This document shows, in pieces, positions 17,456 to 27,558 of a DNA stretch of 56,842 bases. The position numbers and the translations under genes are program-made. The stretch lies in contig NZ_AKJF01000065.1 of assembly GCF_000282475.1 (NCBI RefSeq), forward strand, positions 1 through 56,842. Direction: 5' to 3'. Below the pieces are notes generated by a model. The model made no database searches, was not told the origin of the DNA, and was given only the letters and a program-made list of their open reading frames with translations. The first letter of the stretch is position 1. Every line of letters starts with the position of its first letter. This stretch comes from Pseudomonas sp. GM78 (GTDB lineage Bacteria; Pseudomonadota; Gammaproteobacteria; Pseudomonadales; Pseudomonadaceae).

Positions 17456-17595
17456 ATGCGCCGCTTTCCGGGGATGCCCCGAAAAGCTTAAATCCACACA
17501 CGTGTCGACACGATGACCTGGGTGCCGCAAGCGAAATGCTGGTGGTTGGTCATTGGGATACGTGGAGGCCAAACCCGACTTATTAAGGAACTATC
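17456..17595 (+). promoter_or_regulatory. rpsB 5' leader, possible S2 autoregulatory RNA
   Basis: This long untranslated leader contains GGGGATGCCCC (a short hairpin), the palindromic CGTGTCGACACG near 17500-17511, and a purine-rich ACGTGGAGGCCAAACCCGA segment shortly before the rpsB ribosome-binding site AAGGAAC. rpsB leaders in gammaproteobacteria are known to bind S2 and repress rpsB-tsf. The position and structure fit, but the fold was not computed. With the map upstream region it fills the 371-bp gap between map and rpsB. Confidence 0.45.
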
Positions 17596-18333
17596 ATGTC
17601 CCAAGTCAACATGCGCGATATGCTGAAGGCCGGTGTGCACTTCGGTCACCAGACCCGTTACTGGAACCCGAAAATGGGTAAATACATTTTCGGCGCGCGT
17701 AACAAGATCCACATCATCAACCTTGAAAAAACCCTGCCAATGTTCAACGAAGCTCTGACTTTCGTAGAGCGCCTGGCCCAGGGCAAAAACAAGATTCTGT
17801 TCGTCGGCACCAAGCGTTCCGCTGGCAAGATCGTTGCTGAAGAAGCAGCACGTTGCGGTTCGCCGTACGTCGATCACCGCTGGTTGGGCGGCATGCTGAC
17901 CAACTTCAAGACCATCCGTGCTTCCATCAAGCGTCTGCGTGACCTTGAAGTACAAGCCGAAGACGGTACTTTCGCCAAGCTGACCAAGAAAGAAGCGCTG
18001 ATGCGCTCCCGTGACCTGGAAAAGCTGGATCGTTCCCTGGGTGGTATCAAGGACATGGGCGGTCTGCCAGACGCTCTGTTCGTTATCGACGTTGATCACG
18101 AGCGCATCGCGATCACCGAAGCCAACAAGCTGGGCATCCCGGTTATCGGCGTAGTCGATACCAACAGCAGCCCGGAAGGCGTTGACTACATCATCCCAGG
18201 CAACGATGACGCAATCCGCGCTATCCAGCTGTACATGGGTTCGATGGCTGACGCTGTTATCCGTGGTCGCAACAACGTTGCTGGCGGCACCGAAGTTTTC
18301 GTTGAAGAAGCTCCGGCAGCTGCAGCTGAGTAA
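17596..18333 (+). CDS. rpsB: 30S ribosomal protein S2
   Basis: Component of the 30S subunit needed for S1 binding. The 245-aa protein starts [25 protein letters not shown] and contains the S2 signatures [15 protein letters not shown] and [33 protein letters not shown] (conserved zinc-proximal Asp and core). The C-terminal tail is acidic and Ala-rich. AAGGAAC precedes the ATG. Codon use is strongly biased, as expected for a highly expressed gene. An intrinsic terminator follows, so tsf downstream gets either read-through or its own promoter. Confidence 0.98.
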   Translation: MSQVNMRDMLKAGVHFGHQTRYWNPKMGKYIFGARNKIHIINLEKTLPMFNEALTFVERLAQGKNKILFVGTKRSAGKIVAEEAARCGSPYVDHRWLGGMLTNFKTIRASIKRLRDLEVQAEDGTFAKLTKKEALMRSRDLEKLDRSLGGIKDMGGLPDALFVIDVDHERIAITEANKLGIPVIGVVDTNSSPEGVDYIIPGNDDAIRAIQLYMGSMADAVIRGRNNVAGGTEVFVEEAPAAAAE

Positions 18334-18361
18334 TTGACGCCCTGGCGTTGACTCAGTAAGC

Positions 18362-18386
18362 AAAAAGGGGGCTTGGCCCCCTTTTT
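18362..18386 (+). terminator. Intrinsic terminator after rpsB
   Basis: AAAAAGGGGGC and GCCCCCTTTTT form an 11-bp stem with a 3-base loop and a T run. It is symmetrical and could attenuate rpsB transcription before tsf, setting the S2:EF-Ts ratio. Confidence 0.9.
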
Positions 18387-18523
18387 GCCACCTCGAAAAC
18401 CGTTTGTCGGCGCCCACTGCTCTATCTGTAACGTGCGGCAGCTAACAAGGGTGGTTCGGGAAGAATTGAACGCCCGTTCGATCGGGTGGAATGGTTGATA
18501 ACCTATCCAAGAGGAATTTTGAA

Positions 18524-19387
18524 ATGGCAGAGATTACTGCAGCGTTGGTCAAAGAACTGCGCGAGCGTACCGGCGAAGGCATGATGGACTGCAAAAAGGC
18601 CTTGACCAAGGCTGGCGGCGACATCGAAAAAGCCATTGATGACATGCGTGCTTCGGGCGCCATCAAGGCTGCCAAGAAAGCGGGCAACGTTGCCGCTGAA
18701 GGCGCCATCGCCATCAAGGCTGACGACAAGTCCGCCGTACTGCTGGAAGTGAACTCGCAGACCGACTTCCTGGCCCTGCAAGACGACTTCAAGAACTTCG
18801 TTGCTGCCAGCGTAGAAAAAGCCTTCGCCGAAAAACTGACCGACGCAGCTCCGCTGATCGCCGCTCAGGAATCGGCTCGTGAAGCCCTGGTGGCCAAAGT
18901 TGGCGAAAACGTCAACATCCGTCGCCTGGTTCGCGTTGAAGGTGACGTGGTCGGTACTTACCTGCACGGTAACAAGATCGGTGTTGCTGTTGTTCTCAAG
19001 GGCGGCGATGTTCAGCTGGCCAAAGAGATCGCCATGCACGTGGCTGCAAGCAACCCTGAGTTCCTGCTGCCATCGCAGGTTTCGCCAGAAGCCATCGAGC
19101 GTGAAAAGGGCGTTTTCCTGTCCTTGAACGAAGACAAGATGAAAGGCAAGCCAGCTGAAATCGTCGAGAAGATGATTGCTGGTCGTATCACCAAGTTCCT
19201 GGCCGAAGCCAGCCTGGTTGAGCAGGCTTTCGTCATGAATCCGGAAGTTACCGTAGGCGCCCTGGCCAAGAAAGCCGGCGCTGAAATCGTTTCCTTCACC
19301 TACTTCAAGGTTGGCGAAGGCATCGAGAAGCCAGTAGACAACTTCGCTGAAGAAGTTGCTGCACAGCTGGCTGCCGCCAAGCAATAA
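18524..19387 (+). CDS. tsf: Translation elongation factor Ts
   Basis: Nucleotide exchange factor that recycles EF-Tu-GDP. It is 287 aa from the ATG at 18524, preceded by AAGAGGAA. An earlier in-frame codon at 18491 lacks this signal. The N-terminal UBA-like module ALVKELRERTGEGMMDCKKAL is followed by the EF-Tu-contact segment LLEVNSQTDFLAL (TDF motif) and two core subdomains. It is flanked by intrinsic terminators on both sides, so it is a near-independent cistron within the rpsB-tsf-pyrH-frr block. Confidence 0.98.
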   Translation: MAEITAALVKELRERTGEGMMDCKKALTKAGGDIEKAIDDMRASGAIKAAKKAGNVAAEGAIAIKADDKSAVLLEVNSQTDFLALQDDFKNFVAASVEKAFAEKLTDAAPLIAAQESAREALVAKVGENVNIRRLVRVEGDVVGTYLHGNKIGVAVVLKGGDVQLAKEIAMHVAASNPEFLLPSQVSPEAIEREKGVFLSLNEDKMKGKPAEIVEKMIAGRITKFLAEASLVEQAFVMNPEVTVGALAKKAGAEIVSFTYFKVGEGIEKPVDNFAEEVAAQLAAAKQ

Positions 19388-19410
19388 GACGGTTTTTTAA
19401 CTGTCGCCCT

Positions 19411-19446
19411 GAAGAGGCTGCCCGCTCACGCGCGCAGCCTCTTTTC
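19411..19446 (+). terminator. Intrinsic terminator after tsf
   Basis: AGAGGCTGC and GCAGCCTCT form a 9-bp stem around a 12-base loop, followed by TTTTC. It lies 25 bases past the tsf stop. Confidence 0.85.
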
Positions 19447-19596
19447 AGATGGGTTGCCAATTTTTATTGGTTTCCGTTTGGAACTGGCTTACAAAGCCAT
19501 GTTCCGATGGCGCTGAAGCAGCGTCACGCTAGAGTGAACGCCAGCTGAAAACAGCTCGCAAAGAATTTTTAAAATACGCCGCAGGAGAGATTCGCA

Positions 19597-20340
19597 ATGG
19601 CTCAGCAGGGCAGTGGTTATCAGGCTCGCTATAAACGCATTCTACTCAAGCTTAGCGGCGAGGCCCTGATGGGCTCGGAAGAGTTCGGGATCGATCCGAA
19701 AGTTCTGGATCGCATGGCGCTGGAAGTCGGCCAACTGGTTGGCATCGGTGTCCAGGTCGGTCTGGTGATCGGCGGCGGCAACCTGTTCCGCGGCGAAGCG
19801 CTGAGCAAGGCCGGCATGGACCGGGTTACGGGCGACCACATGGGCATGCTGGCCACTGTGATGAACGCCTTGGCCATGCGCGATGCGCTGGAACGTGCCA
19901 ATATCTCGGCCATCGTGATGTCGGCCATCTCCATGGTCGGCGTGACCGATCACTACGATCGCCGCAAGGCCATGCGCCACCTGAATTCCAAGGATGTGGT
20001 GATTTTCGCGGCCGGCACCGGTAACCCGTTCTTCACTACGGATTCGGCTGCCTGCCTGCGTGCAATTGAAATCGACGCCGATGTCGTGCTCAAGGCAACC
20101 AAGGTCGATGGCGTCTACACCGCTGACCCATTCAAGGACCCGCATGCCGAGAAGTTCGATCATCTGACCTACGATGAAGTACTGGATCGCAAGCTGGGCG
20201 TGATGGATCTGACGGCCATTTGCCTGTGCCGCGACCACAAGATGCCGTTGCGCGTATTTAACATGAACAAGCCCGGCGCCCTGCTGAACATCGTGCATGG
20301 TGGCGCTGAAGGGACCCTGATCGAGGAAGGCCAACAATGA
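19597..20340 (+). CDS. pyrH: UMP kinase PyrH
   Basis: Phosphorylates UMP to UDP with ATP; GTP-activated and UTP-inhibited, of the amino-acid-kinase fold. It is 247 aa. The lysine motif [14 protein letters not shown] near residue 14, the glycine-rich [20 protein letters not shown], and the ATP-binding [16 protein letters not shown] are all present. GCAGGAGAG precedes the start. The stop overlaps the frr start by four bases (ATGA). About 210 bases with a terminator and probably a promoter separate it from tsf. Confidence 0.97.
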   Translation: MAQQGSGYQARYKRILLKLSGEALMGSEEFGIDPKVLDRMALEVGQLVGIGVQVGLVIGGGNLFRGEALSKAGMDRVTGDHMGMLATVMNALAMRDALERANISAIVMSAISMVGVTDHYDRRKAMRHLNSKDVVIFAAGTGNPFFTTDSAACLRAIEIDADVVLKATKVDGVYTADPFKDPHAEKFDHLTYDEVLDRKLGVMDLTAICLCRDHKMPLRVFNMNKPGALLNIVHGGAEGTLIEEGQQ

Positions 20341-20894
20341 TCAACGAAATCAAGAAAGACGCTCAAGAGCGCATGCAGAAGTCCGTGGAATCGCTGGCGC
20401 ACAACTTCGGTCGTATCCGTACCGGCCAGGCGCACCCAAGCATCCTGGAAGGTGTGATGGTTCCGTACTACGGTGCCGATACCCCGATCAAGCAAGTGGC
20501 GAACATCACTGTCAAGGACGCCCGTACCCTGCAAGTCGTTGCCTTTGAGCGCAACATGCTGGGTGCTGTAGACAAGGCCATTGGCAGTGCCGGCCTGAAC
20601 CTGAACCCGACCAACCTGGGTGAGTTGCTGCTGATCTCCATGCCGGCCCTGACCGAGGAAACCCGCAAGGGCTTTACCAAGCAGGCGCGTGACGTGGCTG
20701 AGGATGCCCGGGTTGCCGTGCGCAACATCCGTCGCGATGCCAACAGCCAGCTCAAGGATCTGGTCAAGGAAAAGGAAATCAGCGAAGACGAAGAGCGTCG
20801 CGCAACTGGCGAAATCGATGATCTGACCAAGAAGTACGTGGCTCAAATCGATGCGAACCTGGCGCAGAAAGAAAAAGACCTGATGGCCGTATAA
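20337..20894 (+). CDS. frr: Ribosome recycling factor
   Basis: Splits post-termination ribosomes together with EF-G. The 185-aa protein has the two-domain tRNA-mimic architecture: long helices at both ends and a small beta domain with [19 protein letters not shown]. The ending [18 protein letters not shown] is typical. It is translationally coupled to pyrH by the ATGA overlap and followed by uppS after 13 bases. Confidence 0.97.
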   Translation: MINEIKKDAQERMQKSVESLAHNFGRIRTGQAHPSILEGVMVPYYGADTPIKQVANITVKDARTLQVVAFERNMLGAVDKAIGSAGLNLNPTNLGELLLISMPALTEETRKGFTKQARDVAEDARVAVRNIRRDANSQLKDLVKEKEISEDEERRATGEIDDLTKKYVAQIDANLAQKEKDLMAV

Positions 20895-20907
20895 GGGTCG
20901 CGTTTTC

Positions 20908-21663
20908 ATGGAAAAGACCAAGCAGGTTGCACCGTCCGCGGTGCCGCGCCATGTCGCGATCATCATGGATGGTAATAATCGCTGGGCGAAAAAACGCTTT
21001 ATGCCGGGTGTCGCCGGGCATAAAGCGGGTGTGGATGCGGTGCGCGCGGTCATCGAGGTGTGCGCCGAGGCGGGGGTCGAGGTGTTGACCCTGTTCGCGT
21101 TCTCCAGTGAGAACTGGCAACGTCCAGCCGATGAAGTGAGTGCCTTGATGGATCTGTTCTTCAAGGCATTGCGTCGAGAGGCCAAGCGCCTCAACGACAA
21201 CAACATCAGCTTACGCATCATTGGCGATCGCTCGCGCTTCCACCCCGAACTCCAGGCTGCCATGCGTGAAGCCGAGGCCATGACGGCCGGCGCCAATCGC
21301 TTTGTCCTGCAGATCGCTGCCAACTACGGCGGTCAGTGGGATATCGCACAAGCCGCACAACGCCTGGCGCGTGAAGTTCAGGCCGGGCATCTGCGGCCGG
21401 AAGACATCACCCCAGAGCTGCTGCAAACCTGTCTGGCCACCGGCGACCTGCCGTTGCCGGACTTGTGCATCCGTACCGGTGGCGAACATCGCATCAGTAA
21501 CTTCCTGCTGTGGCAACTGGCCTACGCCGAGTTGTACTTCTCCGACCTGTTCTGGCCGGACTTCAAACACGATGCCATGCGCAATGCGCTGGCCGATTTC
21601 GCATCTCGCCAGCGCCGCTTCGGTAAAACGAGCGAGCAGGTCGAGGCTGGAGCCCGGGTTTAA
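20908..21663 (+). CDS. uppS: Undecaprenyl diphosphate synthase UppS
   Basis: Cis-prenyltransferase that makes C55 undecaprenyl diphosphate, the lipid carrier for peptidoglycan and O-antigen. It is 251 aa, with the catalytic Asp in IIMDGNNRWAKKR near residue 20, FAFSSENWQRP, and the C-terminal DLCIRTGGEHRISNFLLWQLAYAELYF signature. The stop TAA and the cdsA ATG share one base (TAATG), so the genes are coupled. Substrates come from the MEP pathway, three genes of which (dxr, ispD, ispF) are also in this window. Confidence 0.96.
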   Translation: MEKTKQVAPSAVPRHVAIIMDGNNRWAKKRFMPGVAGHKAGVDAVRAVIEVCAEAGVEVLTLFAFSSENWQRPADEVSALMDLFFKALRREAKRLNDNNISLRIIGDRSRFHPELQAAMREAEAMTAGANRFVLQIAANYGGQWDIAQAAQRLAREVQAGHLRPEDITPELLQTCLATGDLPLPDLCIRTGGEHRISNFLLWQLAYAELYFSDLFWPDFKHDAMRNALADFASRQRRFGKTSEQVEAGARV

Positions 21664-22469
21664 TGCTTAAACAACGAATCATCACCGCGCTGATCCTGCT
21701 GCCGATTGCCCTGTGTGGGTTTTTTCTGCTGGAGGGTTCCGCTTTTGCGCTGTTCATCGGCCTGGTCGTGACCTTGGGTGCCTGGGAGTGGGCGCGCCTC
21801 GCCGGTTTCACTGCTCAAGCGTTTCGTGCCGGCTATGCCGCCGTCGTCGCATTGATGCTGTTCGTCATGTACATCCTGCCGGGCCTTGCGCCATGGGTAT
21901 TGGGTGCTTCGGTGTTGTGGTGGGCGGTGGCGACCTATCTGGTGCTGACCTACCCACGCTCCAGCGAGCATTGGGCGAGCGCCGCCTGCAAGCTGGTGAT
22001 CGGCCTGTTGATCCTGTTGCCGGCCTGGCAAGGCCTGGTACAGATCAAGCAGTACCCGCTGGGTAACTGGCTGATCATGGCGGTGATGGTGCTGGTCTGG
22101 GGCGCCGATATCGGTGCTTATTTTTCCGGGCGTGCTTTCGGCAAGCGCAAGCTCGCGCCGCAGGTCAGCCCGGGCAAAAGCTGGGAAGGCGTGTACGGCG
22201 GCCTGGCCTTGAGCCTGGTGATCACCACCCTGGTTGCCCTGGTGCGTGACTGGACGGTGGCGCAATTGTTCAAGGGCTTGATCGGCGCTGCGCTGATCGT
22301 ATTCGTCTCGGTGGTGGGTGATCTCACCGAAAGCATGTTCAAGCGCCAGTCCGGGATCAAGGACAGCAGTAATCTGCTGCCGGGGCATGGCGGCGTGCTG
22401 GACCGCATCGACAGCCTGACCGCGGCGATCCCGGTGTTTGCGGTGCTGTTGTGGATGGCTGCACCGTGA
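21663..22469 (+). CDS. cdsA: Phosphatidate cytidylyltransferase CdsA
   Basis: Inner-membrane enzyme making CDP-diacylglycerol from phosphatidic acid and CTP, the branch point of phospholipid synthesis. The 268-aa protein has about eight hydrophobic segments and the CDS signature [33 protein letters not shown] near the C terminus. It overlaps the dxr GTG start by four bases (GTGA), continuing the coupled chain uppS-cdsA-dxr. Confidence 0.96.
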   Translation: MLKQRIITALILLPIALCGFFLLEGSAFALFIGLVVTLGAWEWARLAGFTAQAFRAGYAAVVALMLFVMYILPGLAPWVLGASVLWWAVATYLVLTYPRSSEHWASAACKLVIGLLILLPAWQGLVQIKQYPLGNWLIMAVMVLVWGADIGAYFSGRAFGKRKLAPQVSPGKSWEGVYGGLALSLVITTLVALVRDWTVAQLFKGLIGAALIVFVSVVGDLTESMFKRQSGIKDSSNLLPGHGGVLDRIDSLTAAIPVFAVLLWMAAP

Positions 22470-23656
22470 GCCGCCCTCAACAGATAACTGTCCTGGGGGC
22501 CACGGGCTCGATCGGTTTGAGCACCCTGGATGTCATCGCCCGCCACCCGGAGCGCTACCAAGTCTTCGCCTTGAGCGGTTTCAGCCGCCTGAGCGAGCTG
22601 CTGGCGCTGTGCGTGCGTCACGCCCCACAGTTTGCCGTGGTGCCTGAGCCCGCTGCTGCCCGCTGCTTGCAGGATGATTTGCGCGCTGCCGGTCTGTCGA
22701 CTCGGGTTCTGGTGGGGGAGGAGGGGCTGTGCCAGGTGGCTGCCGCCCCTGAGGTCGATGCGGTCATGGCGGCCATCGTCGGCGCAGCGGGCTTGCGTCC
22801 GACCCTGGCGGCCGTTGAGGCCGGCAAGAAGATCCTCCTGGCCAACAAGGAAGCGCTGGTCATGTCCGGCGCGTTGTTCATGCAGGCTGTGCGCAAAAGC
22901 GGGTCGGTATTGCTGCCGATCGACAGTGAGCACAACGCGATTTTCCAGTGCATGCCCCGGGATTTTGCCCGTGGCCTGGATTCGGTCGGCGTGCGCCGGA
23001 TCCTGCTGACCGCCTCTGGCGGTCCGTTCCGGCAGACACCCATGGCCGAGCTGGCGCATGTTTCGCCCGAGCAGGCCTGTGCCCACCCTAATTGGTCCAT
23101 GGGGCGCAAAATCTCGGTCGATTCGGCCAGCATGATGAATAAAGGGCTTGAATTGATCGAAGCCTGCTGGCTGTTCGATGCCAAGCCGTCCCAGGTTGAA
23201 GTGGTGATTCACCCGCAAAGTGTGATTCATTCGCTGGTCGACTTCATCGATGGCTCGGTATTGGCCCAGTTGGGCAATCCGGACATGCGCACGCCGATCG
23301 CCAATGCGCTGGCCTGGCCTGAGCGAATTGACTCAGGCGTGCCGCCGCTGGACTTGTTTGCCGTTGCGCGCCTGGATTTCCAGGCGCCCGATGAAGATCG
23401 ATTCCCGTGCCTGCGCCTGGCTCGTCACGCCGCCGAGGCGGGCAACAGCGCTCCGGCGATGTTGAATGCGGCAAATGAAGTCGCTGTGGCGGCCTTTCTC
23501 GACGGACGGGTTCGTTACCTGGAAATCGCGAGTATCATCGAAGAAGTACTCAATCTCGAGCCTGTGGTTGTAGTGAATGATCTTGAAGCGGTGTTCACGG
23601 CAGACGCCAAGGCGCGTGTACTGGCCGAGCAATGGTTGAGTCGCCACGGGCGGTAA
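22466..23656 (+). CDS. dxr: 1-deoxy-D-xylulose 5-phosphate reductoisomerase Dxr
   Basis: NADPH-dependent second step of the MEP isoprenoid pathway and target of fosmidomycin. It is 396 aa from the GTG at 22466, which overlaps the cdsA stop. This start places the nucleotide loop GATGSIG at about residue 11, as in the family. [12 protein letters not shown], the substrate-loop [11 protein letters not shown] and the flexible-loop [17 protein letters not shown] are all present. Confidence 0.96.
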   Translation: MSRPQQITVLGATGSIGLSTLDVIARHPERYQVFALSGFSRLSELLALCVRHAPQFAVVPEPAAARCLQDDLRAAGLSTRVLVGEEGLCQVAAAPEVDAVMAAIVGAAGLRPTLAAVEAGKKILLANKEALVMSGALFMQAVRKSGSVLLPIDSEHNAIFQCMPRDFARGLDSVGVRRILLTASGGPFRQTPMAELAHVSPEQACAHPNWSMGRKISVDSASMMNKGLELIEACWLFDAKPSQVEVVIHPQSVIHSLVDFIDGSVLAQLGNPDMRTPIANALAWPERIDSGVPPLDLFAVARLDFQAPDEDRFPCLRLARHAAEAGNSAPAMLNAANEVAVAAFLDGRVRYLEIASIIEEVLNLEPVVVVNDLEAVFTADAKARVLAEQWLSRHGR

Positions 23657-23710
23657 GTGTTGCAATGCGCCGGCCCATGCAGGACTGGATTAGGAATGCG
23701 GAGAAAATAG

Positions 23711-25063
23711 ATGAGCGCGCTCTATATGATTGTCGGCACCCTGGTCGCTTTGGGTGTGCTGGTTACCTTCCACGAGTTCGGCCATTTCTGGGTCGCGCGT
23801 CGCTGTGGGGTCAAGGTGCTGCGTTTCTCCGTAGGCTTTGGTATGCCGCTGCTGCGCTGGCACGACAAGCAGGGTACTGAATTCGTGGTGGCTGCCATTC
23901 CGCTGGGTGGCTACGTTAAAATGCTCGACGAGCGAGAAGGCGAAGTGCCTGCTGATCAGCTCGATCAATCCTTCAACCGTAAATCGGTGCGCCAGCGCAT
24001 TGCGATCGTGGCGGCAGGGCCGATTGCCAACTTTTTGTTGGCGATGGTGTTTTTCTGGGCGTTGGCGATGCTCGGTACCGAGCAGGTCCGCCCGGTCATC
24101 GGCGCTGTTGAGTCCGGTAGCCTTGCTGCCAGGGCAGGCCTGGGCGCAGGTCAGGAAATCATTGCCATCGACGGCGAGCCCACTTCCGGTTGGGCTGCGG
24201 TCAATCTGCAATTGGTCCGTCGCCTGGGTGAAAGCGGTTCCCTGCAATTGCTGGTGCGTGAGCAGGGATCCACGGTGGATTCGCCTCGTGAACTGGTGCT
24301 GGACAAGTGGCTCAAGGGCGCAGATGAGCCGGATCCGATTCGTTCGCTGGGTATTCGTCCATGGCGCCCGGCATTGCCGCCCGTACTGGCCGAGCTGGAT
24401 CCCAAAGGCCCGGCCCAGACGGCTGGCCTGAAGACCGGTGACCGGCTGTTGGCGGTGGATGGCAAGGCGGTGGATGACTGGCAACAGGTCGTCGATACGG
24501 TCCGTATGCATCCTGATACCAAGATCATGCTGCGGGTAGAACGTGACGCTGCTCAAATCGACGTCCCCGTCATGTTGGCCGCCCGTGGCGAAAGCAAAGC
24601 CCCCACCGGTTACCTTGGGGCGGGGGTGAAAGCGGTCGATTGGCCACCGGAGATGATTCGCGAAGTCAGTTACGGGCCGTTGGCCGCCGTGGGGGAAGGG
24701 GCTCGACGCACCTGGACGATGAGCCTGCTGACCCTCGATTCGTTGAAGAAAATGTTGTTCGGTGAGCTCTCGGTAAAAAACTTGAGTGGACCGATAACCA
24801 TTGCTAAAGTGGCGGGCGCTTCGGCCCAGTCGGGCGTCGCTGATTTCCTGAATTTCCTTGCTTATCTGAGTATTAGCCTGGGTGTTCTGAATTTGCTGCC
24901 CATTCCTGTACTGGATGGGGGGCATTTGTTGTTTTATCTGATCGAGTGGGCGCGTGGTCGTCCCTTGTCGGATCGGGTGCAAGGTTGGGGGATACAGATC
25001 GGCATCAGTTTGGTGATTGGGGTGATGTTGCTTGCTCTGGTCAATGATCTGGGTCGACTGTAA
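23711..25063 (+). CDS. rseP: Intramembrane site-2 protease RseP (MucP)
   Basis: Inner-membrane zinc protease that cleaves anti-sigma factors (MucA/RseA class) to release the envelope-stress sigma factor AlgU/RpoE; in Pseudomonas it links to alginate control. The 450-aa protein has HEFGH at residues 21-25 in the first membrane helix, two central PDZ domains (AARAGLGAGQEIIAIDG and AQTAGLKTGDRLLAVDG), and the second metal motif LNLLPIPVLDGGHLL with its Asp ligand. AGAAAATAG precedes the start, and dxr ends 54 bases upstream. It sits directly before bamA, its usual place. Confidence 0.96.
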   Translation: MSALYMIVGTLVALGVLVTFHEFGHFWVARRCGVKVLRFSVGFGMPLLRWHDKQGTEFVVAAIPLGGYVKMLDEREGEVPADQLDQSFNRKSVRQRIAIVAAGPIANFLLAMVFFWALAMLGTEQVRPVIGAVESGSLAARAGLGAGQEIIAIDGEPTSGWAAVNLQLVRRLGESGSLQLLVREQGSTVDSPRELVLDKWLKGADEPDPIRSLGIRPWRPALPPVLAELDPKGPAQTAGLKTGDRLLAVDGKAVDDWQQVVDTVRMHPDTKIMLRVERDAAQIDVPVMLAARGESKAPTGYLGAGVKAVDWPPEMIREVSYGPLAAVGEGARRTWTMSLLTLDSLKKMLFGELSVKNLSGPITIAKVAGASAQSGVADFLNFLAYLSISLGVLNLLPIPVLDGGHLLFYLIEWARGRPLSDRVQGWGIQIGISLVIGVMLLALVNDLGRL

Positions 25064-25083
25064 CGCTTCGCTGAATTGCGAAC

Positions 25084-25109
25084 CTGCCGCATTTTGCGGC
25101 AGTTTGTTT
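25084..25109 (+). terminator. Terminator/attenuator hairpin between rseP and bamA
   Basis: CTGCCGC and GCGGCAG form a perfect 7-bp stem with a 5-base loop, followed by TTTGTTT. Because bamA lies only 28 bases further on the same strand, this may act as a partial terminator that sets bamA transcription relative to rseP. Confidence 0.7.
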
Positions 25110-25137
25110 ATTGCCAGTTGGAATAAGAAAGGACTTC

Positions 25138-27513
25138 ATGAAACGTCTGCTGCTAACTGCGGTTCTCACCGTATTGATGATCGCCGAAGTTCACGCCGAG
25201 TCCTTCACTATCTCTGATATTCGCGTCAATGGCCTCCAGCGGGTCTCCGCGGGTAGCGTCTTTGGTGCTTTGCCGTTGAACGTCGGTGAACAGGCGGATG
25301 ATCGACGCCTGGTGGAATCCACTCGTGCGCTGTTCAAAACCGGGTTCTTTCAAGATATCCAGCTGGGCCGCGATGGCAACGTCCTGGTCATTACGGTAGT
25401 CGAACGTCCGTCGGTTGCCAGTATCGAGATCGAAGGCAACAAGGCGATCTCCACTGAAGACCTGATGAAGGGCCTCAAGCAATCCGGCCTGGCCGAAGGC
25501 GAGATCTTCCAGCGCGCCACCCTCGAAGGTGTACGTAATGAACTGCAGCGCCAGTACGTCGCCCAGGGCCGCTATTCGGCTACCGTCGACACCGAGGTGG
25601 TGCCGCAGCCGCGCAACCGCGTTGGCCTGAAGGTCAACATCAACGAAGGCACCGTTGCGGCTATCCAACACATCAACGTGGTAGGCAACACGGTCTTCCC
25701 TGACGAGGACCTGATCGACCTGTTCGAACTCAAGACCACCAACTGGCTGTCGTTCTTCAAGAACGATGACAAGTACGCCCGTGAAAAACTCTCCGGTGAC
25801 CTGGAGCGCCTGCGTTCCTACTACCTGGACCGCGGCTACATCAACATGGACATCGCTTCGACCCAGGTGTCCATCACCCCGGACAAGAAGCACGTCTACA
25901 TCACCGTCAACATCAACGAAGGTGACAAGTACACCGTTCGTGACGTGAAGCTGAGCGGTGACCTGAAAGTCCCTGAAGACCAGGTCAAGTCCCTGCTGCT
26001 GGTGCAGAAAGGCCAGGTGTTCTCGCGCAAGCTGATGACCACCACCTCCGAGCTGATCACCCGTCGCCTGGGTAACGAGGGTTACACCTTCGCCAACGTC
26101 AACGGCGTACCTCAGCCCCACGATGACGACCACACGGTAGACATCACTTTCGCTGTCGATCCAGGCAAGCGCGCCTACGTGAACCGCATCAACTTCCGTG
26201 GCAACACCAAGTCGGAAGACGAAGTGCTGCGCCGTGAAATGCGCCAGATGGAAGGTGGCTGGGCGTCGACTTACCTGATCGACCAGTCCAAGACCCGTCT
26301 GGAGCGCCTGGGTTTCTTCAAGGAAGTCAACGTTGAAACCCCGGCTGTACCGGGTGTCGATGACCAGGTGGACGTCAACTACAGCGTTGAAGAACAGGCG
26401 TCCGGTTCGATTACCGCCAGCGTCGGTTTCGCCCAGAGCGCGGGCCTGATCCTCGGTGGTTCGATCACCCAGAACAACTTCCTGGGTACCGGTAACAAGG
26501 TCAGCCTCGGCTTGACCCGCAGTGAATACCAGAGCCGCTACAACTTCGGTTATGTCGACCCCTACTGGACTGCCGATGGCGTGAGCCTGGGTTACAACGC
26601 CTTCTATCGTACAACTGACTACGACGATCTCGACGTCGACGTGGCCAGCTATGCCGTGGATAGCCTGGGTGCAGGCGTGAGCGTCGGCTACCCGATCAGC
26701 GAGACTTCGCGCCTGACCTTCGGCCTGACGGCCCAGCAGGACGAGATCAAGACCGGTGTGTATACCGTTGACGAGATCTTCGACTTCGTTAACAAGGAAG
26801 GCGACAAGTACCTCAACTTCAAGGCGTCGGCCGGTTGGTCCGAGTCGACCTTGAACAAAGGCGTACTGGCGACCCGTGGCCATTCCCAGAGCCTCGTGCT
26901 GGAAACCACCACGCCGGGCAGCGACCTGTCGTTCTTCAAGCTCGACTACCGTGGCCAGTTGTTCCAGCCGCTGAGCGACAACTACACCATGCGCCTGCAT
27001 ACCGAACTGGGTTATGGCGATGGTTACGGTTCGACCGATGGCTTGCCATTCTATGAAAACTACTATGCTGGTGGTTTCAACTCGGTTCGTGGCTTCAAGG
27101 ACAGCACTTTGGGTCCTCGCAGTACGCCAAGTACCGGCAAGAACCCTGGCACTGCGCTCGACCCGGACCAGGATCCGCTGCCGTTCGGTGGTAACGTGCT
27201 GATCCAGGGTGGTGTGGAAGTTCTGTTCCCGCTGCCGTTCGTCAAGGATCAGCGTTCCCTGCGCACTTCGGTATTCTGGGATGTGGGTAACGTATTCGAC
27301 TCATCGTGCTCTGATACTGTGAACGCCGATGGCACGAAGTCCAACACCAAGTGCAACGACATCAGTCTGAGCAATATGGCCAGTTCCGTCGGTGTGGGTG
27401 TGACCTGGGTCACCGCACTGGGTCCTCTGAGTTTTGCGTTGGCCATGCCAGTCAAGAAACCGGATGACGCTGAAACTCAAGTGTTCCAATTCTCCCTCGG
27501 TCAGACGTTCTAA
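25138..27513 (+). CDS. bamA: Outer-membrane protein assembly factor BamA
   Basis: Essential Omp85 protein that folds and inserts outer-membrane beta-barrels. It is 791 aa from the ATG at 25138 (AAGGACTTC upstream), which gives a clean signal peptide MKRLLLTAVLTVLMIAEVHA cut before ESF. Five POTRA domains fill about residues 20-420 and a 16-strand barrel follows, with the conserved lid-loop motif VRGF (SVRGFKDSTLGPR) and a terminal aromatic residue (QFSLGQTF). It heads the bamA-skp-lpxD-fabZ-lpxA-lpxB run, tying barrel assembly to lipid A synthesis. Confidence 0.97.
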   Translation: MKRLLLTAVLTVLMIAEVHAESFTISDIRVNGLQRVSAGSVFGALPLNVGEQADDRRLVESTRALFKTGFFQDIQLGRDGNVLVITVVERPSVASIEIEGNKAISTEDLMKGLKQSGLAEGEIFQRATLEGVRNELQRQYVAQGRYSATVDTEVVPQPRNRVGLKVNINEGTVAAIQHINVVGNTVFPDEDLIDLFELKTTNWLSFFKNDDKYAREKLSGDLERLRSYYLDRGYINMDIASTQVSITPDKKHVYITVNINEGDKYTVRDVKLSGDLKVPEDQVKSLLLVQKGQVFSRKLMTTTSELITRRLGNEGYTFANVNGVPQPHDDDHTVDITFAVDPGKRAYVNRINFRGNTKSEDEVLRREMRQMEGGWASTYLIDQSKTRLERLGFFKEVNVETPAVPGVDDQVDVNYSVEEQASGSITASVGFAQSAGLILGGSITQNNFLGTGNKVSLGLTRSEYQSRYNFGYVDPYWTADGVSLGYNAFYRTTDYDDLDVDVASYAVDSLGAGVSVGYPISETSRLTFGLTAQQDEIKTGVYTVDEIFDFVNKEGDKYLNFKASAGWSESTLNKGVLATRGHSQSLVLETTTPGSDLSFFKLDYRGQLFQPLSDNYTMRLHTELGYGDGYGSTDGLPFYENYYAGGFNSVRGFKDSTLGPRSTPSTGKNPGTALDPDQDPLPFGGNVLIQGGVEVLFPLPFVKDQRSLRTSVFWDVGNVFDSSCSDTVNADGTKSNTKCNDISLSNMASSVGVGVTWVTALGPLSFALAMPVKKPDDAETQVFQFSLGQTF

Positions 27514-27558
27514 GCGTCTGCCCCAAGATAACGACAATGGATTTTGTAGGAGTGCATC

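Noticed and set aside
17225-17572. N-terminal extension of map
   Set aside because: The added residues are unlike any methionine aminopeptidase, run into the rpsB promoter region, and the ATG at 17224 has a proper ribosome-binding site and the family start MTVTLKTPEDIAKM.
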